Source: Siphonodentalium dalli
Taxonomy: Eukaryota > Mollusca > Scaphopoda > Gadilida > Siphonodentaliidae
DNA: 64,000 nt
Assembly (NCBI GenBank): GCA_032622095.1
Contig: CP136061.1
Location: 806,001-870,000 of the forward strand
Direction: 5' to 3'
Positions 30,501-44,404 of the stretch are shown piece after piece; position 1 is the first letter of the stretch; the number at the start of each line of letters is the position of its first letter. The notes beneath the pieces are model-generated. The model worked only from the letters and a program-made list of their open reading frames with translations, was not told the origin of the DNA and ran no database searches. Made by a program: the position numbers and the translations under genes.

Positions 30501-31387
30501 AGACTGTAGATACTTCCCAGAAGATGAGGCCAAAGCAGAAGGAGGTCCCCAGAGGGTGAATTTGGTTATGCTAGCCCACCATGCAGGGTAGCATCACTAA
30601 ATTTACCCTCTGGGGACCTCATTCTGCAGATGTCAGACACACCAGGCATGCTTGTGTTACTATGAAATAAAATCGTATCGTATAATACACAAGCTTCGTA
30701 CATCTGGCCATCTGTTTACATCTCGGAATGAAATAAGAAATATGTAATAAATAAAGATAGTATAATAAATGGAATGTTCGTGTTAATCTAAGAAAATAAG
30801 AAAGTAAGTTTGTGTTTTATATAAACAAATATGAAACGAGAAAATTAATTTTGGAATGTGGAAAATTGGAAAAAGAACCATACATATAAAGAATAGTTGT
30901 CTATTAATTTGACATTTAGAACCATACATATAAAGAATAGTTGTCTATTAATTTGACATTTAGAACCATACATATAAAGAATAGTTGTGTATTAATTTGA
31001 TATTTAGCAATTTAAAATATCATGATTGATGTGTGACCGTTTTATAACAATATTCAAAGGATCACAAAATGTTAGCTTTGATTTACAGAAAAGTATCATG
31101 CAACATAACTTATTACACATCTCTTAAAGATATACTCACGATTCGAGAGTTACAACAACATACAGTAATGAGCTAAATAATCGACTCCTTAATCACAGCA
31201 GAGCTTTCTGATGAATGCAACAATTCATATTTCCGACCAAATCCTGAAAAGTTACCCATAATTCTGCTGTGGTTAAGGGGTCTGATCAATTTAGCGATAT
31301 GGGTTTATGTGTTGCTCTGGATGTTTGTTTTTTCTGGGAGGTGATACCTGAATTTGAAGATCCACACACAAATAGCTTGTTAAAAGG
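30501..31387 (-). repeat. Inverted duplication unique to unit T2
   Basis: 887 bp, the reverse complement of 27253-28139 of the same unit without visible change, inserted in place of 657 bp found in T1, T3 and T4 (T1 19324-19980). Left join has two extra bases (GT); right join shares GG. It carries inverted copies of the truncated mariner MITE, the 44-bp triple repeat and half of the short-form MITE. It also removes the left part of the second piggyBac-type MITE. Confidence 0.95.
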
Positions 31388-31685
31388 ATATCATTGTAAC
31401 CGGCTCATTGACACATTGTGATAGTTACAGTTATGCCATGTGCCAATGCATTCCCTTATATATGCGAGTCGACCATAGGTCGCCTCGCATATATAAGAGA
31501 ATGCATTGGCCTAAAAAAATAATCTTTTTTAACACTTTTTACCATTTTTTCTTACATTCTTTAACAATTTTATAATTTTTAATGTGTTAAGCCAATGCAT
31601 TCTCTTATATATGCGAGGCGACCTATGGTCGACTCGCATATATAAGAGAATGCATTGGCACATGGCCGTTCTGTTGGTTAAAGGG
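31388..31685. mobile_element. Second piggyBac-type MITE, left end lost (T2)
   Basis: Right 298 bp of the element at 19889-20280; the left end was removed by the inverted duplication ending at 31387. Both palindromes remain. Confidence 0.8.
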
Positions 31686-31916
31686 TCAAAGACCGATTTC
31701 GGGGCTGAAAAATTTCCAGCAAGTCGTGTATGCTCTGATCGATGGAATAATCGTTTAAACGCCAAACGACCTAGAAACACCTATTTGGAAACACATGTCA
31801 TACGTCAATCAACCGAGATGATGGCCAAAATGGTGCATGCAGTTAAAAACAAAATATTTCATGTATATTATATAGTTTATTTAATTCAGGCTCAAATGGC
31901 CCATATGATAGAAATA

Positions 31917-32126
31917 TCAATTATATGTAATACAGAATGTCTTTCCAATGTTTGAAAAGATAAGATTCTTTCTTATCAACATAGGAACAGAGCTCACAAC
32001 ATTCCTGGCGTACATCCCACTTGCGCTACATCTCCATTCATATGCCATAAACTTCCTACAGGCATTGTTATAACATACAATTATGGGTGAAATTTTCCCA
32101 CAAAGTACAGCTGCAAAGTACAACAA
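31917..32126 (-). mobile_element. LINE RT remnant (T2)
   Basis: Copy of 20512-20721. Confidence 0.5.
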
Positions 32127-32262
32127 TATAATGATGAAATATACGATGAAAAAGATGGCGTTTTACATCAAATGAGCACTTGTAAAAAAATTCATGTGGA
32201 TATTGGAACGGGAACAAATTATTCTATATTGCCTCATAATATCATCATCAAACGAACGCGAT

Positions 32263-32525
32263 TTGATTGATTGATTTTATTTGGCACAGGGTACCAGGGA
32301 TAACACAAGAAAGTCTAGCACGCGCCGTTAGGGAGAGTCGTTTCTTGAAGTATCCATCCAGGCACACTATCTGACTCAGACAGGCACACTCATCCAGTTT
32401 TGCGATTTTTTTTCGATCCACCGGGATTCGAACTGACGGCGCGCACCTGGTCGTTCGTAGAGCAATTGTCTGTCACTGGTGCAGAAGGGTTATTTCACTT
32501 TACCGATTGCGCTAACGGAGCTCTC
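32263..32525 (-). mobile_element. tRNA-derived SINE (T2)
   Basis: Copy of 20858-21119 with one extra T in the T-run. Confidence 0.75.
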
Positions 32526-33230
32526 TATAATGATGTTGACGGCTAAATATGGGGAATTTACTTGTACGTATGTGTCAGTAATTATTAAATTGAGTACCGG
32601 TATATTACTGACCCCCCCCCCCCCGCATTAATAGTTACTTGTTATGTAAATTGTTTATCCTCATGCAACGTCACGTCAAATAAGTTGCATGTATACCTTG
32701 GTTAATAAACTGCTTTACTCGTATTTAAATGAGGGGAAAAATAGTTGGACTCAAGTTTATCTAAACTACAGTCCATAGGTAAAACATAGGTTCGAACGGA
32801 AGCAATTGATTTTTAAATTGATTTCAGTTTTGTCATCATTCTGCTTTTCTAATAAATTGGTTATTGTAAACGTCATCCAATTAGAAAATTATAAGTGGGT
32901 TATAAGTGGCACTTTTTGATACATTGTGCGCTATAACTGGGCGAGGCACATTTTGTACATTGTGCGTTATAAGTGAGCGTGACACTTTTTGGTACAGTGT
33001 GCGTAATAAGTGGGCGTTTCCAAAGTCGGCAATGACAAAAAACAGTTTTCAGCGCCTTGCTTCGCTCGGACTGCGTAATGAAGATGGCAAACATTGACTC
33101 TCAAAGTAACCCGACCAACGGAGAGATAGCGTGCGGATGGGTTCAGACTTTTGGAAAATTCCTCCGTAAATGGCTGTATTTGAGTGCGGCATCACTAAGC
33201 TATTTTTGGTATCGTATGTTGGCGGACGAC

Positions 33231-34347
33231 AAAAAAGTGTACCAAAAAGTGCCACGCCCACTTTTAGCGCACACTGTACCAAAAGGTGTACCAAAAAGCG
33301 TACCAAAAAGTGCCACACCCACTTTTAGCGCATACTGTACCAACAAATGTGCCAAAAAGTGTAACAAAAAGTGCCACGCCCACTTTCAGCGCACGCTGTA
33401 CCAAAAATTGTACCAAAAAGTGTACCAAAAAGTGCCACGCCCACTTATAGCGCACACTGTACCAAAAAGTGTACCAAAAAGTGCCACGCCCACTTTCAGC
33501 GCACACTGTACCAAAAAGTGTATCAAAAAGTGCCACGCCCACTTTCCAGCGCACACTGTACCAAAAGGTGTACCAAAAAGCGTACCAAAAAGTGCCACAC
33601 CCACTTTTAGCGCATACTGTACCAAAAAGTGTACAAAAAAGCGTACCAAAAAGTGCCACGTCCACTTTCAGCGCACGCTTTTCCAAAATTGTACCAAAAA
33701 GTGTACCAAAAAGTGACACCCACTTTTAGCGCACACTGTACCAAAAAGTGTACCAAAAAGTGCCACGCCCACTTATAGCGTACGCTGTACAAAAAATAGT
33801 AACAAAAAGTGCCACGCCCACTTTCAGCGCACACTGTACCAAAAGTGTACCAAAAAGTGCCACGCCCACTTTTAGCGTACACTGTACCAAAAGGTGTACC
33901 AAAAAGCGTACCAAAAAGTGCCACACCCACTTTTAGCGCATACTGTACCAAAAAGTGTACAAAAAAGCGTACCAAAAAGTACCACGCCCACTTTCAGCGC
34001 ACGCTGTACCAAAAAGTGACACCCACTTTTAGCGCACACTGTACCAAAAAGTGTACCAAAAAGTGCCACGCCCACTTATAGCGTACGCTGTACAAAAAAT
34101 AGTACCAAAAAGTGCCACGCCCACTTTCAGCGCACACTGTACCAAAAGTGTACCAAAAAGTGCCACGCCCACTTTTAGCGTACACTGTACCAAAAGGTGT
34201 ACCAAAAAGCGTACCAAAAAGTGCCACACCCACTTTTAGTGCATACTGTACCAAAAAGTGTACAAAAAAGCGTACCAAAAGGTGCCACGCCCACTTTCAG
34301 CGCACGCTGTACCAAAAAATAGTACCAAAAAGTGCCACGCCCACTTT
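33231..34347 (+). repeat. GTACC minisatellite (T2, junction to T3)
   Basis: Appears identical in length and variant pattern to 21823-22939. Confidence 0.97.
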
Positions 34348-34361
34348 CTGTCTTTTTACAG

Positions 34362-34409
34362 GATGATTTTGATAACATGAAGCTGGACGAGAAAATGCCA
34401 TTGACGTAA
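34362..34409 (+). pseudogene. Orphan ELAPOR-like last exon, unit T3
   Basis: Same junction and same 16 codons as in T2. Confidence 0.85.
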
Positions 34410-35258
34410 ACAGCTGTGCTGACATAATCGTATGATTATCAATGTAATCTGACATAATTGTTGACTCATTAGGTAGTGCAGACGCTCATCACCCATGACT
34501 CATTAGGTAGTGCAGACGCTCATCACCCATGACTCATTAGGTAGTGCAGACGCTCATCACCCATGACATATTTGCTCATAATTTTTTTGAACATATGATA
34601 TTGTTGCCTGAATAAATAATATAATATAGTTATCATATTTATATTGTACAGAAATGACATTTGCAGAATGTGTCTGACATTTGAAGAATGAGGTCCCCAA
34701 AGGGTGATTTTATTGACGCTATCCCGCATAGTTGGCTAGCATCACCAAATTCACCATCTGGCTACCTCATTCTATATCCCATAATTTGCAGAAGATAAAT
34801 TGCATAATCGAGGTGACTAATGGGTGAACATCACCAACCTCAACTTGGGAACTTCAATCATAATAGATACTCATGTCTCCCTCTAGGCTGGTTCCCCGCC
34901 TGGTATAATTATCTACTGATGTAATCTCCAGTCTATGTAATCATAATAGATACTCATGTCTCCCTCTAGGCTGGTTCCCCACCTGGTGTAATGATCTACT
35001 GATGTAATCTCCAGTCTATGTAATAGATATACTCATGTCAGTCTCATGTGTAATCACCATTATAATCACTCACCAGTTAGAGCAGAATCTCATTTACTAT
35101 CTTTGCTTTGGGGCGGCGACGATACAAAATTTTATATGATATGCATCGTGATATAAATGGGTCACAATGAGGTGATGTGTATTGTGATGCATTGATGAAA
35201 TGTTGCAGCCCTTTGTTCATGCTTTGTAGCGGCATATTAACACATTCCCACCATTCTA

Positions 35259-35471
35259 CAGTAATGCTCTAAATAATCGACTCCTCAACCACAGCAGAAT
35301 TATGGGTAATTTTTCAGGATTTAGTCGGAAATATGGCTTGTTGCCATTCATCGGAAAGCTCTCAGTGAGAGCTTTCCAATGAATGGCAACAAGCCATATT
35401 TCCGACTAAATCCTGAAAAGTTACCTAAAATTCTGCTGTGGTTAAGGAGTTGATTATTTAGAGCATTACTG
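35259..35471. mobile_element. Tc1/mariner-type hairpin MITE (T3)
   Basis: Same insertion and variant as in T2. Confidence 0.85.
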
Positions 35472-36558
35472 TATATCACATCCCCATTTTCTTATCAAAC
35501 TACTATCGCAGAAACACTGCTATAGATTACGTGGTGATATTGTACATTCCGTAATATTGACATTGATCATATTCCAAGCCATGAATGTCAATCGACCATA
35601 ATAACACATGTCTCTTTGTCTCAAACTTTGAAATGAATTGCCATGACTTTGTTTCATATACATCAAGGAAACTATAGGGAACTATAGAAGCCTGGAAATA
35701 CTGTGTCTGACATTTTCAGAATGAGGTCCCCAGACGGTGAGATTAGTGATGCTACCCCACAAAGGGAACTAGCATCGCCAAATTCACCCTCTGGAGACCT
35801 CTTTCTGCTTAGACCTCATCTTCTGTGAAGTATCTACAGTCTCAAATTAACATTGTTTTAGTTACTTTTTCCCTTCTGTTCAGTTTCTATATCCCATAAT
35901 TTGCAGAAGATAAAATGTTTAATCGATGTGACTAACGGTGAACATCACAAATGTCAGCTGGGGAACATCAGGTCTCCCATAGCAGTTGAGGCCTGAGCAG
36001 AATGAGGTTCCCTATGGATGAATTTGGTGACATTCACCATGTGTGTGTGGTAGCATCACTATATTCACAATCCTGGGACCTTATTCTGCAAATGACAGAC
36101 AGAGTACTTCCAGACTTGGAACTATATTGTGAACGGTGCAAGGATATAAGATATATGAGTGAAATGTGATTGCACCATTCACAATGAATCTCATGCTTAT
36201 GACATTCCATGTTTATTCCAAACCTTGTACCATATATATATCCAGCACGTGAATATGACTCAGATGTATATTTTAATGTTTGCTGTTTTGTACTGCTGGA
36301 ACCTCTAACTTAGGTCGATGGGGTCATTGTCACAAGGCACCGATCACATTCGTAGCCAGATTTTAAAATCGATCACAAATGTAGCCAGCTTTTCACAGGC
36401 AATCACACTCGTAGCTAGCTTTTCAAATTCCATCGTTTTATATGCAATATATGACATTGCGTAAGTTATGTGACTAAAATTTGCGATGTCATGCTTCAGA
36501 ACTGGGTTCTTTTAATGGTTGAAAGCCCTATGTACATAAATGATTAAATAATATTTAA

Positions 36559-36806
36559 CCCTTTGAGTGTCAGGTCCGATTTTTGTATCAACCCATATAC
36601 CCTGTGCCAATGCATTCTCTTATATATGCGAGTCGACCATAGGTCGCATCGCATATATAAGAGAATGCATTGGCCTAACAATTTTTCATCATTTGTTATT
36701 ATTTTTTACAATTTTTTACAATTTTAATAATTTTTTAAAAATCTAAAAAAAAAAATGTTTTTTATTTTTTTAGGGCCGATTTTACAGACAACTGGCACTG
36801 AAAGGG
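36559..36806. mobile_element. piggyBac-type MITE with palindrome (T3)
   Basis: Same insertion as 13976-14223. Confidence 0.82.
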
Positions 36807-39800
36807 TTAATGTATTTCTTCCATTATAAATTTATAAGTTGTTTTTCATTCATCTACTCAAGAATATGATTAGCCAAACAATTAATCTCGTTCATCAGAC
36901 CCACATGAATATGAAAAGCTGGCAACGAATGTGATCGCCCTTGAAAAGCTAACTACATTTGTGTTCAATTTTAAAAGCTGGATACGAATGTGATCGATGC
37001 CTTGTGACAATGATCCCATCGGCCTAACTTTGACGCCCTAAATTTTCTGGTTTGCTCTGTTTATCCTGACAATGTCCACAATAATAATGTCAATTGGCTG
37101 AACCTGAAATGTACCTGTAACTTATCTTGTCTTCCTGTAATTATTTCCGTTGATGACAAAAGTTATAAATATAGTTAGGTTTCATTTGTTTATTTAAATG
37201 ATGCTCAATTTATTTACAAATGCTTTTTAATCCTTTTTAACTCTCAAATTTTGCAAATGCATTCTCTTATATATGCGAGTCTCCCACAGGAGCTTCATAC
37301 ATATATAAGAGAATACATTGACCAAACAATATTTACCTATGGTCGACTCACATATATAAGAGAATGCACAGGATCTTTAATGCTGCACCAGCGCAGTTCC
37401 CATCATGAAATTAATTTAGACCAAGTAGGGTAATAGTGATGAGTTAAGAACTGCTTTTAGAAGTGAATTTGACTTGGCTAAATAGATATAAAAAAAAACT
37501 ATGTTCTCAGGTGCCTTCCTATCACATCAAGAGGCCTCATAAAACATGTTATTTACAAATTTATGCAGATTTCAAAATCTGATGTTCCATTTTTCCACAT
37601 TTTGATAATTAGATTGTTTATAATGACTATAAAGCACTGGGTGAGGGTTTTATAAAACTCTGTATATCTGCTAATTTCTAGAATTCTTGGGAAAAAGTAA
37701 AAGTCCGGCCTCCCTTATTCAGTTTTCCATGTTTAATTATCTGTGAACAGATATTTATTTCTATGACCTAATTTTGTTTTCTAGCATAATATAACTTGAT
37801 AAAGTGAAAGTGCAATACAGCTGAAGGCCAGTGTTTTGTTAAACAAGACGTGAATAGTGTCACTGTACGGAAATTTGTTAATTCTTCTGAATACTTAATG
37901 GATTCTCCATTCAGTGATAAAAGAGTAGACTGGAATGGTCCATTCTTCATTTGTAGGGGTGTTCAGATACTATAATCAGACGTCAATCGGAGAAACATTC
38001 TTTTAGGATTCATTTGCAATGGTGTTCAGATAATAAGGCTCGCTGTTGAACTTATAAACTGAACATCATACAAATGAATCATTAGGAATCAAGTAATTAT
38101 GCATCATCACATATTCAGTTATCAGCCCATTGAATGCTAAATGTAACTAATTTAACAAGTTTGATAGATGATTGTGTGAATTGTGTTCTGTAGTTATTCC
38201 ACATCTGAGCATCAAGGCCATTATTAATGTGTATTTTGTATTATGTTTATGTTTCATTTGTGAGAAATATAAATGTTTATGTCATGCTGATGATTTAATA
38301 TGCTAAATACTTATTGGACATTGACAGATGTATTCAGGGTTCCAGGGCAAGTTTTACAATTAAATTCTAGTATATATAAGTTAGCATATGTGGAATTAGA
38401 ATGCCACCTCAATAACTAACCATTAATTTCATATAGTTTTGTTGATCTAGATGGACAATAAAAGTTAGCACCTTGATTTTTCAACAACTATATGACAATT
38501 TTACGCTCGAGTCATAAACTCATTTTCATTATAATTACCATGCATTAATTTGCATCGTTCATAGAACACATGAGTGTATTTTGCACTAATCCATGGCTCA
38601 AATTCATTAATTTGTTGCATATATTCGGTTGTGTATAAAAGGAAATGGTACCATAAGTACCCTTTTAACAAGCTATTTGTGTGTGGATCTTCAAATTCAG
38701 GTATCACCTCCCAGAAAAAACAAACATCCAGAGCAACACATAAACCCATATCGCTAAATTGATCAGACCCCTTAACCACAGCAGAATTATGGGTAACTTT
38801 TCAGGATTTGGTCGGAAATATGAATTGTTGCATTCATCAGAAAGCTCTGCTGTGATTAAGGAGTCGATTATTTAGCTCATTACTGTATGTTGTTGTAACT
38901 CTCGAATCGTGAGTATATCTTTAAGAGATGTGTAATAAGTTATGTTGCATGATACTTTTCTGTAAATCAAAGCTAACATTTTGTGATCCTTTGAATATTG
39001 TTATAAAACGGTCACACATCAATCATGATATTTTAAATTGCTAAATATCAAATTAATACACAACTATTCTTTATATGTATGGTTCTAAATGTCAAATTAA
39101 TAGACAACTATTCTTTATATGTATGGTTCTAAATGTCAAATTAATAGACAACTATTCTTTATATGTATGGTTCTTTTTCCAATTTTCCACATTCCAAAAT
39201 TAATTTTCTCGTTTCATATTTGTTTATATAAAACACAAACTTACTTTCTTATTTTCTTAGATTAACACGAACATTCCATTTATTATACTATCTTTATTTA
39301 TTACATATTTCTTATTTCATTCCGAGATGTAAACAGATGGCCAGATGTACGAAGCTTGTGTATTATACGATACGATTTTATTTCATAGTAACACAAGCAT
39401 GCCTGGTGTGTCTGACATCTGCAGAATGAGGTCCCCAGAGGGTAAATTTAGTGATGCTACCCTGCATGGTGGGCTAGCATAACCAAATTCACCCTCTGGG
39501 GACCTCCTTCTGCTTTGGCCTCATCTTCTGGGAAGTATCTACAGTCTCAAATTAACATTGTTTTTAGTTACTTTCTCCATTCAACTGGGGAACTTCAATT
39601 TGATCCTAGGCCTCCCATAGGAGTTAACGCCTAAGCAGAATGAGGTCCCCAGTGGGTGAATTTGGTGATGTTAACCCTCTATGCAGGATAGCTTCACTAA
39701 ATTCACCATCTAGGGACCTCATTCTACAATTGACAGACACACTATTTGCAGACTTGAACACGAGCTATCTGTTACAAGTAATGTCATCTCAAACAATTTA

Positions 39801-42471
39801 TGTATAGAATGTTCTGTAATATTGTGATCTGAAGTACTGAAATTTGTGGTGTTATATTAAAGTGATGTGAAACACTCCGGTATGGTGATCAAATATAAAA
39901 GGAGAATAACCTTGTTCAAAGTAGTAATTTTTATACGCCCTTTTGAAAAAAAGGCCGTATTATAGTATTGGTCTGTCCGTCCGGGCGGGCGTCCGGGCGT
40001 CCGTTAACCTGTTGTCCGGATGATAACTTTAGTTAGAGTGAACCGATTTCAATAAAATTTGGTATGTGGGTTTATTAACCGAAAAGTAAGTTCAAGTTCG
40101 AATTTGGGTTCCGCCCGCCAATTTTCACCGGAGTTATGCCCCTTATTTGACTTAGAAAATCCTAGAAATTTGTTGTCCGGATGATAACTTTAGTATAGTT
40201 TATCGGAATGAATCCAAATTTGGTATATTACTTTCTCCCACCAAAACACAGGTCAAGTTCGAACTTGGGTTCTGTCCGACCATTTTTGGCAGAGTTATGC
40301 CCCTTTTTTATTATAAACTATGATTCCTGTGGTATTGTTGTGAATATTTATTGTTAATAAACTAATTTTGATCACTGAAGCAGCGTTCGATGTAATACTG
40401 ATGTAACTAGATGATACTGGGGACCCTTGAATAGGACAGTGAATCTCTAAGAATAATGTCTCCAATAATACTTGTGTTCACATACAAAATTAGGTTTCCT
40501 GAGTGAAGTAATATCCAGGAATTTTCTGTTTCTATGTTTTGTTTCTACAGTTTCATTTCTATATTTTAAGATGTTTATATTATTTCTGTTGTATAAATTG
40601 TGTTTTTCATGTGATAATACAGGTCAGATGTACAAGTTCAATGTCTACTTATTTCATTTGAATACTAACCACCTATGGACAAAGCTGATCAAAATATGTT
40701 TTAAGTCAGTCACTGTCTGTTTTCTTGAGGAAATCCCTGGCGTAACCCTTTCATGACTGGAGCTTCCTGAAAGTTTGTGAAAACCCTGTGCCAGTGCATT
40801 CTCTGATATATGCGAGTCTCCCATAGGATTATGCATATTAATCTTCTGCAAATAAGGGGATATAGAAACTGAGCAGAAGTAACTAAAAACAATGTTAAAT
40901 TGAGACTAAAGATACTATCCCAGAAGACGAGGCAAATAAGATATTCTGAAATATGTAGACATTATCTGTGATCCATACAGTTTAGAGATGACTCAGATAA
41001 GGTATAGTGTGACCTGTATGATTGTTTACTTATGACATGCTTCATAAATTATACATTTTATACTCTACTTCATACACTTTCTTTCTCTAACACTGCCTGA
41101 TTATTTTATTTACAGTAAAAGAATTCAATTTACATTGTGTTTGACTTAGTTATTCCCTGACACCCAGTTCTGACATATATTGCCAAAAAATCACATGAGT
41201 TTCTATTTTATACGGAATTTATCAACCGAGTTGACAAAATTCGATTCGAGCCGAGGTTTACCGAGGCTCAAATAGAATTTAGTGGACGAGGTTGATAAAT
41301 TACGCATAAAATAGGACGAGTATGAGATACCTTTTATCACATGATCAAATAAACGCGAAGCAACGCGAACAATTCATCGAAAACAACAATCATAAACTAC
41401 AGCGATCGCAAGTTATTTGAAGAACGCCGTGACGTCATCGCACGCGCTGATATTAAACGTGTCTATTACCGATAATTATGAAACTGCTTTTATGGCCAAA
41501 TTATGTGATAAAACCAAATATGACGTACCAACAGAGAATACTTTATCTTGTTAGCATTCTCAATCAAGGAAAATTGCAGATCAGCTGAGCTGAGAGATTT
41601 AATGTGAATTATGATAAAATTAATCCAATTTAGGCCCAAATAAAAAATGTGTTTTGATTCTCGGGCATAGCTGCGTCTGGAAAAAAGACCCGCATTGAAC
41701 CATTTGATTACGATTTTCAAATTTTACCAAAGCTGTCAAATGATAACATGAAAATAGGAAACTAGAAAACAGAAATTAGTTATGTTTCAAACATCGAATA
41801 TGATAGACATACAATGGTGCATGTGTTGGTATTCAAAAACAGACACTAGGCAACGATAACTACCAGGTATATTGTCACAACAAGCTGCCCAAACCCCAAG
41901 TTTATTAAATCTAATGTGTTAAAATATTTCGGTATTTTATCAATTCGAAAAGGTAAACGGTAAACAATTTTGAGATTTACAATTTCGGGAACGCAAACCG
42001 GAAAGAAATATGGTGAGTATTGGTGATGTGTATGCTGGTTTAATATTTGAAGTTTTTATGGCTAGCATGTATTGAGGTACATAATACTTATTCAGATACG
42101 GCAGAATAAATAATTCTAGACTTTCTATGAAGATCACTATATATATCTTTTCGTTTCGATTGTATTCACGTTCCGTATTTGAACCGGATATTTAGGTGAC
42201 ACTCGAGAGTTTCGAATGATCAGTAGGGGTAAATTTCTTAGAATAGAGTACCAGTGTTTTCTGTCACCATGGGTGTGGTATGTTTATTGAGAGAAGGTTA
42301 GTTATGAAGTTGTGGATTTTTAGAGGATGTCTTTGAGTTTTGAAAAATATTGTTCCAGGTGACCTTGACCCCACCAGTATGAAGTAGTAGCGATTTCTGC
42401 GAAACAGTGGCTCCAGACACCAGCGTGACCTTTTAGCACCTAAAATTGCAGCGTTCTGTTTAGATACTTAA

Positions 42472-42863
42472 CCCTTTACCCAACAAACCGGCCAAAACCG
42501 GCCAAATAAAGCTTCAACAGCCTAAAATATCTTCGGTCTGTCTCAATAGAACCATACAAATATGGATATCATTGTAACCGGCTCATTGACACATTGTGAT
42601 AGTTACAGTTATGCCATGTGCCAATGCATTCCCTTATATATGCGAGTCGACCATAGGTCGCCTCGCATATATAAGAGAATGCATTGGCCTAAAAAAATAA
42701 TCTTTTTTAACACTTTTTACCATTTTTTCTTACATTCTTTAACAATTTTATAATTTTTAATGTGTTAAGCCAATGCATTCTCTTATATATGCGAGGCGAC
42801 CTATGGTCGACTCGCATATATAAGAGAATGCATTGGCACATGGCCGTTCTGTTGGTTAAAGGG
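42472..42863. mobile_element. Second piggyBac-type MITE (T3)
   Basis: Same insertion as 19889-20280. Confidence 0.75.
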
Positions 42864-43094
42864 TCAAAGACCGATTTCGGGGCTGAAAAATTTCCAGCAA
42901 GTCGTGTATGCTCTGATCGATGGAATAATCGTTTAAACGCCAAACGACCTAGAAACACCTATTTGGAAACACATGTCATACGTCAATCAACCGAGATGAT
43001 GGCCAAAATGGTGCATGCAGTTAAAAACAAAATATTTCATGTATATTATATAGTTTATTTAATTCAGGCTCAAATGGCCCATATGATAGAAATA

Positions 43095-43304
43095 TCAATT
43101 ATATGTAATACAGAATGTCTTTCCAATGTTTGAAAAGATAAGATTCTTTCTTATCAACATAGGAACAGAGCTCACAACATTCCTGGCGTACATCCCACTT
43201 GCGCTACATCTCCATTCATATGCCATAAACTTCCTACAGGCATTGTTATAACATACAATTATGGGTGAAATTTTCCCACAAAGTACAGCTGCAAAGTACA
43301 ACAA
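43095..43304 (-). mobile_element. LINE RT remnant (T3)
   Basis: Copy of 20512-20721. Confidence 0.5.
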
Positions 43305-43440
43305 TATAATGATGAAATATACGATGAAAAAGATGGCGTTTTACATCAAATGAGCACTTGTAAAAAAATTCATGTGGATATTGGAACGGGAACAAATTAT
43401 TCTATATTGCCTCATAATATCATCATCAAACGAACGCGAT

Positions 43441-43702
43441 TTGATTGATTGATTTTATTTGGCACAGGGTACCAGGGATAACACAAGAAAGTCTAGCACG
43501 CGCCGTTAGGGAGAGTCGTTTCTTGAAGTATCCATCCAGGCACACTATCTGACTCAGACAGGCACACTCATCCAGTTTTGCGATTTTTTTCGATCCACCG
43601 GGATTCGAACTGACGGCGCGCACCTGGTCGTTCGTAGAGCAATTGTCTGTCACTGGTGCAGAAGGGTTATTTCACTTTACCGATTGCGCTAACGGAGCTC
43701 TC
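43441..43702 (-). mobile_element. tRNA-derived SINE (T3)
   Basis: Copy of 20858-21119. Confidence 0.75.
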
Positions 43703-44404
43703 TATAATGATGTTGACGGCTAAATATGGGGAATTTACTTGTACGTATGTGTCAGTAATTATTAAATTGAGTACCGGTATATTACTGACCCCCCCCCCGC
43801 ATTAATAGTTACTTGTTATGTAAATTGTTTATCCTCATGCAACGTCACGTCAAATAAGTTGCATGTATACCTTGGTTAATAAACTGCTTTACTCGTATTT
43901 AAATGAGGGGAAAAATAGTTGGACTCAAGTTTATCTAAACTACAGTCCATAGGTAAAACATAGGTTCGAACGGAAGCAATTGATTTTTAAATTGATTTCA
44001 GTTTTGTCATCATTCTGCTTTTCTAATAAATTGGTTATTGTAAACGTCATCCAATTAGAAAATTATAAGTGGGTTATAAGTGGCACTTTTTGATACATTG
44101 TGCGCTATAACTGGGCGAGGCACATTTTGTACATTGTGCGTTATAAGTGAGCGTGACACTTTTTGGTACAGTGTGCGTAATAAGTGGGCGTTTCCAAAGT
44201 CGGCAATGACAAAAAACAGTTTTCAGCGCCTTGCTTCGCTCGGACTGCGTAATGAAGATGGCAAACATTGACTCTCAAAGTAACCCGACCAACGGAGAGA
44301 TAGCGTGCGGATGGGTTCAGACTTTTGGAAAATTCCTCCGTAAATGGCTGTATTTGAGTGCGGCATCACTAAGCTATTTTTGGTATCGTATGTTGGCGGA
44401 CGAC

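Larger units (their letters stand above)
22940..34347. repeat. Tandem macro-unit T2 (with internal inverted duplication)
   Basis: 11408 bp. Same order as T1 but with three 34-bp and two 83-bp monomers, and with 657 bp (T1 19324-19980) replaced by an 887-bp inverted copy at 30501-31387. Shares with T3 a C-to-A variant in the short-form MITE (ACCATCTAGG at about 28303 and 39711). Confidence 0.95.
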
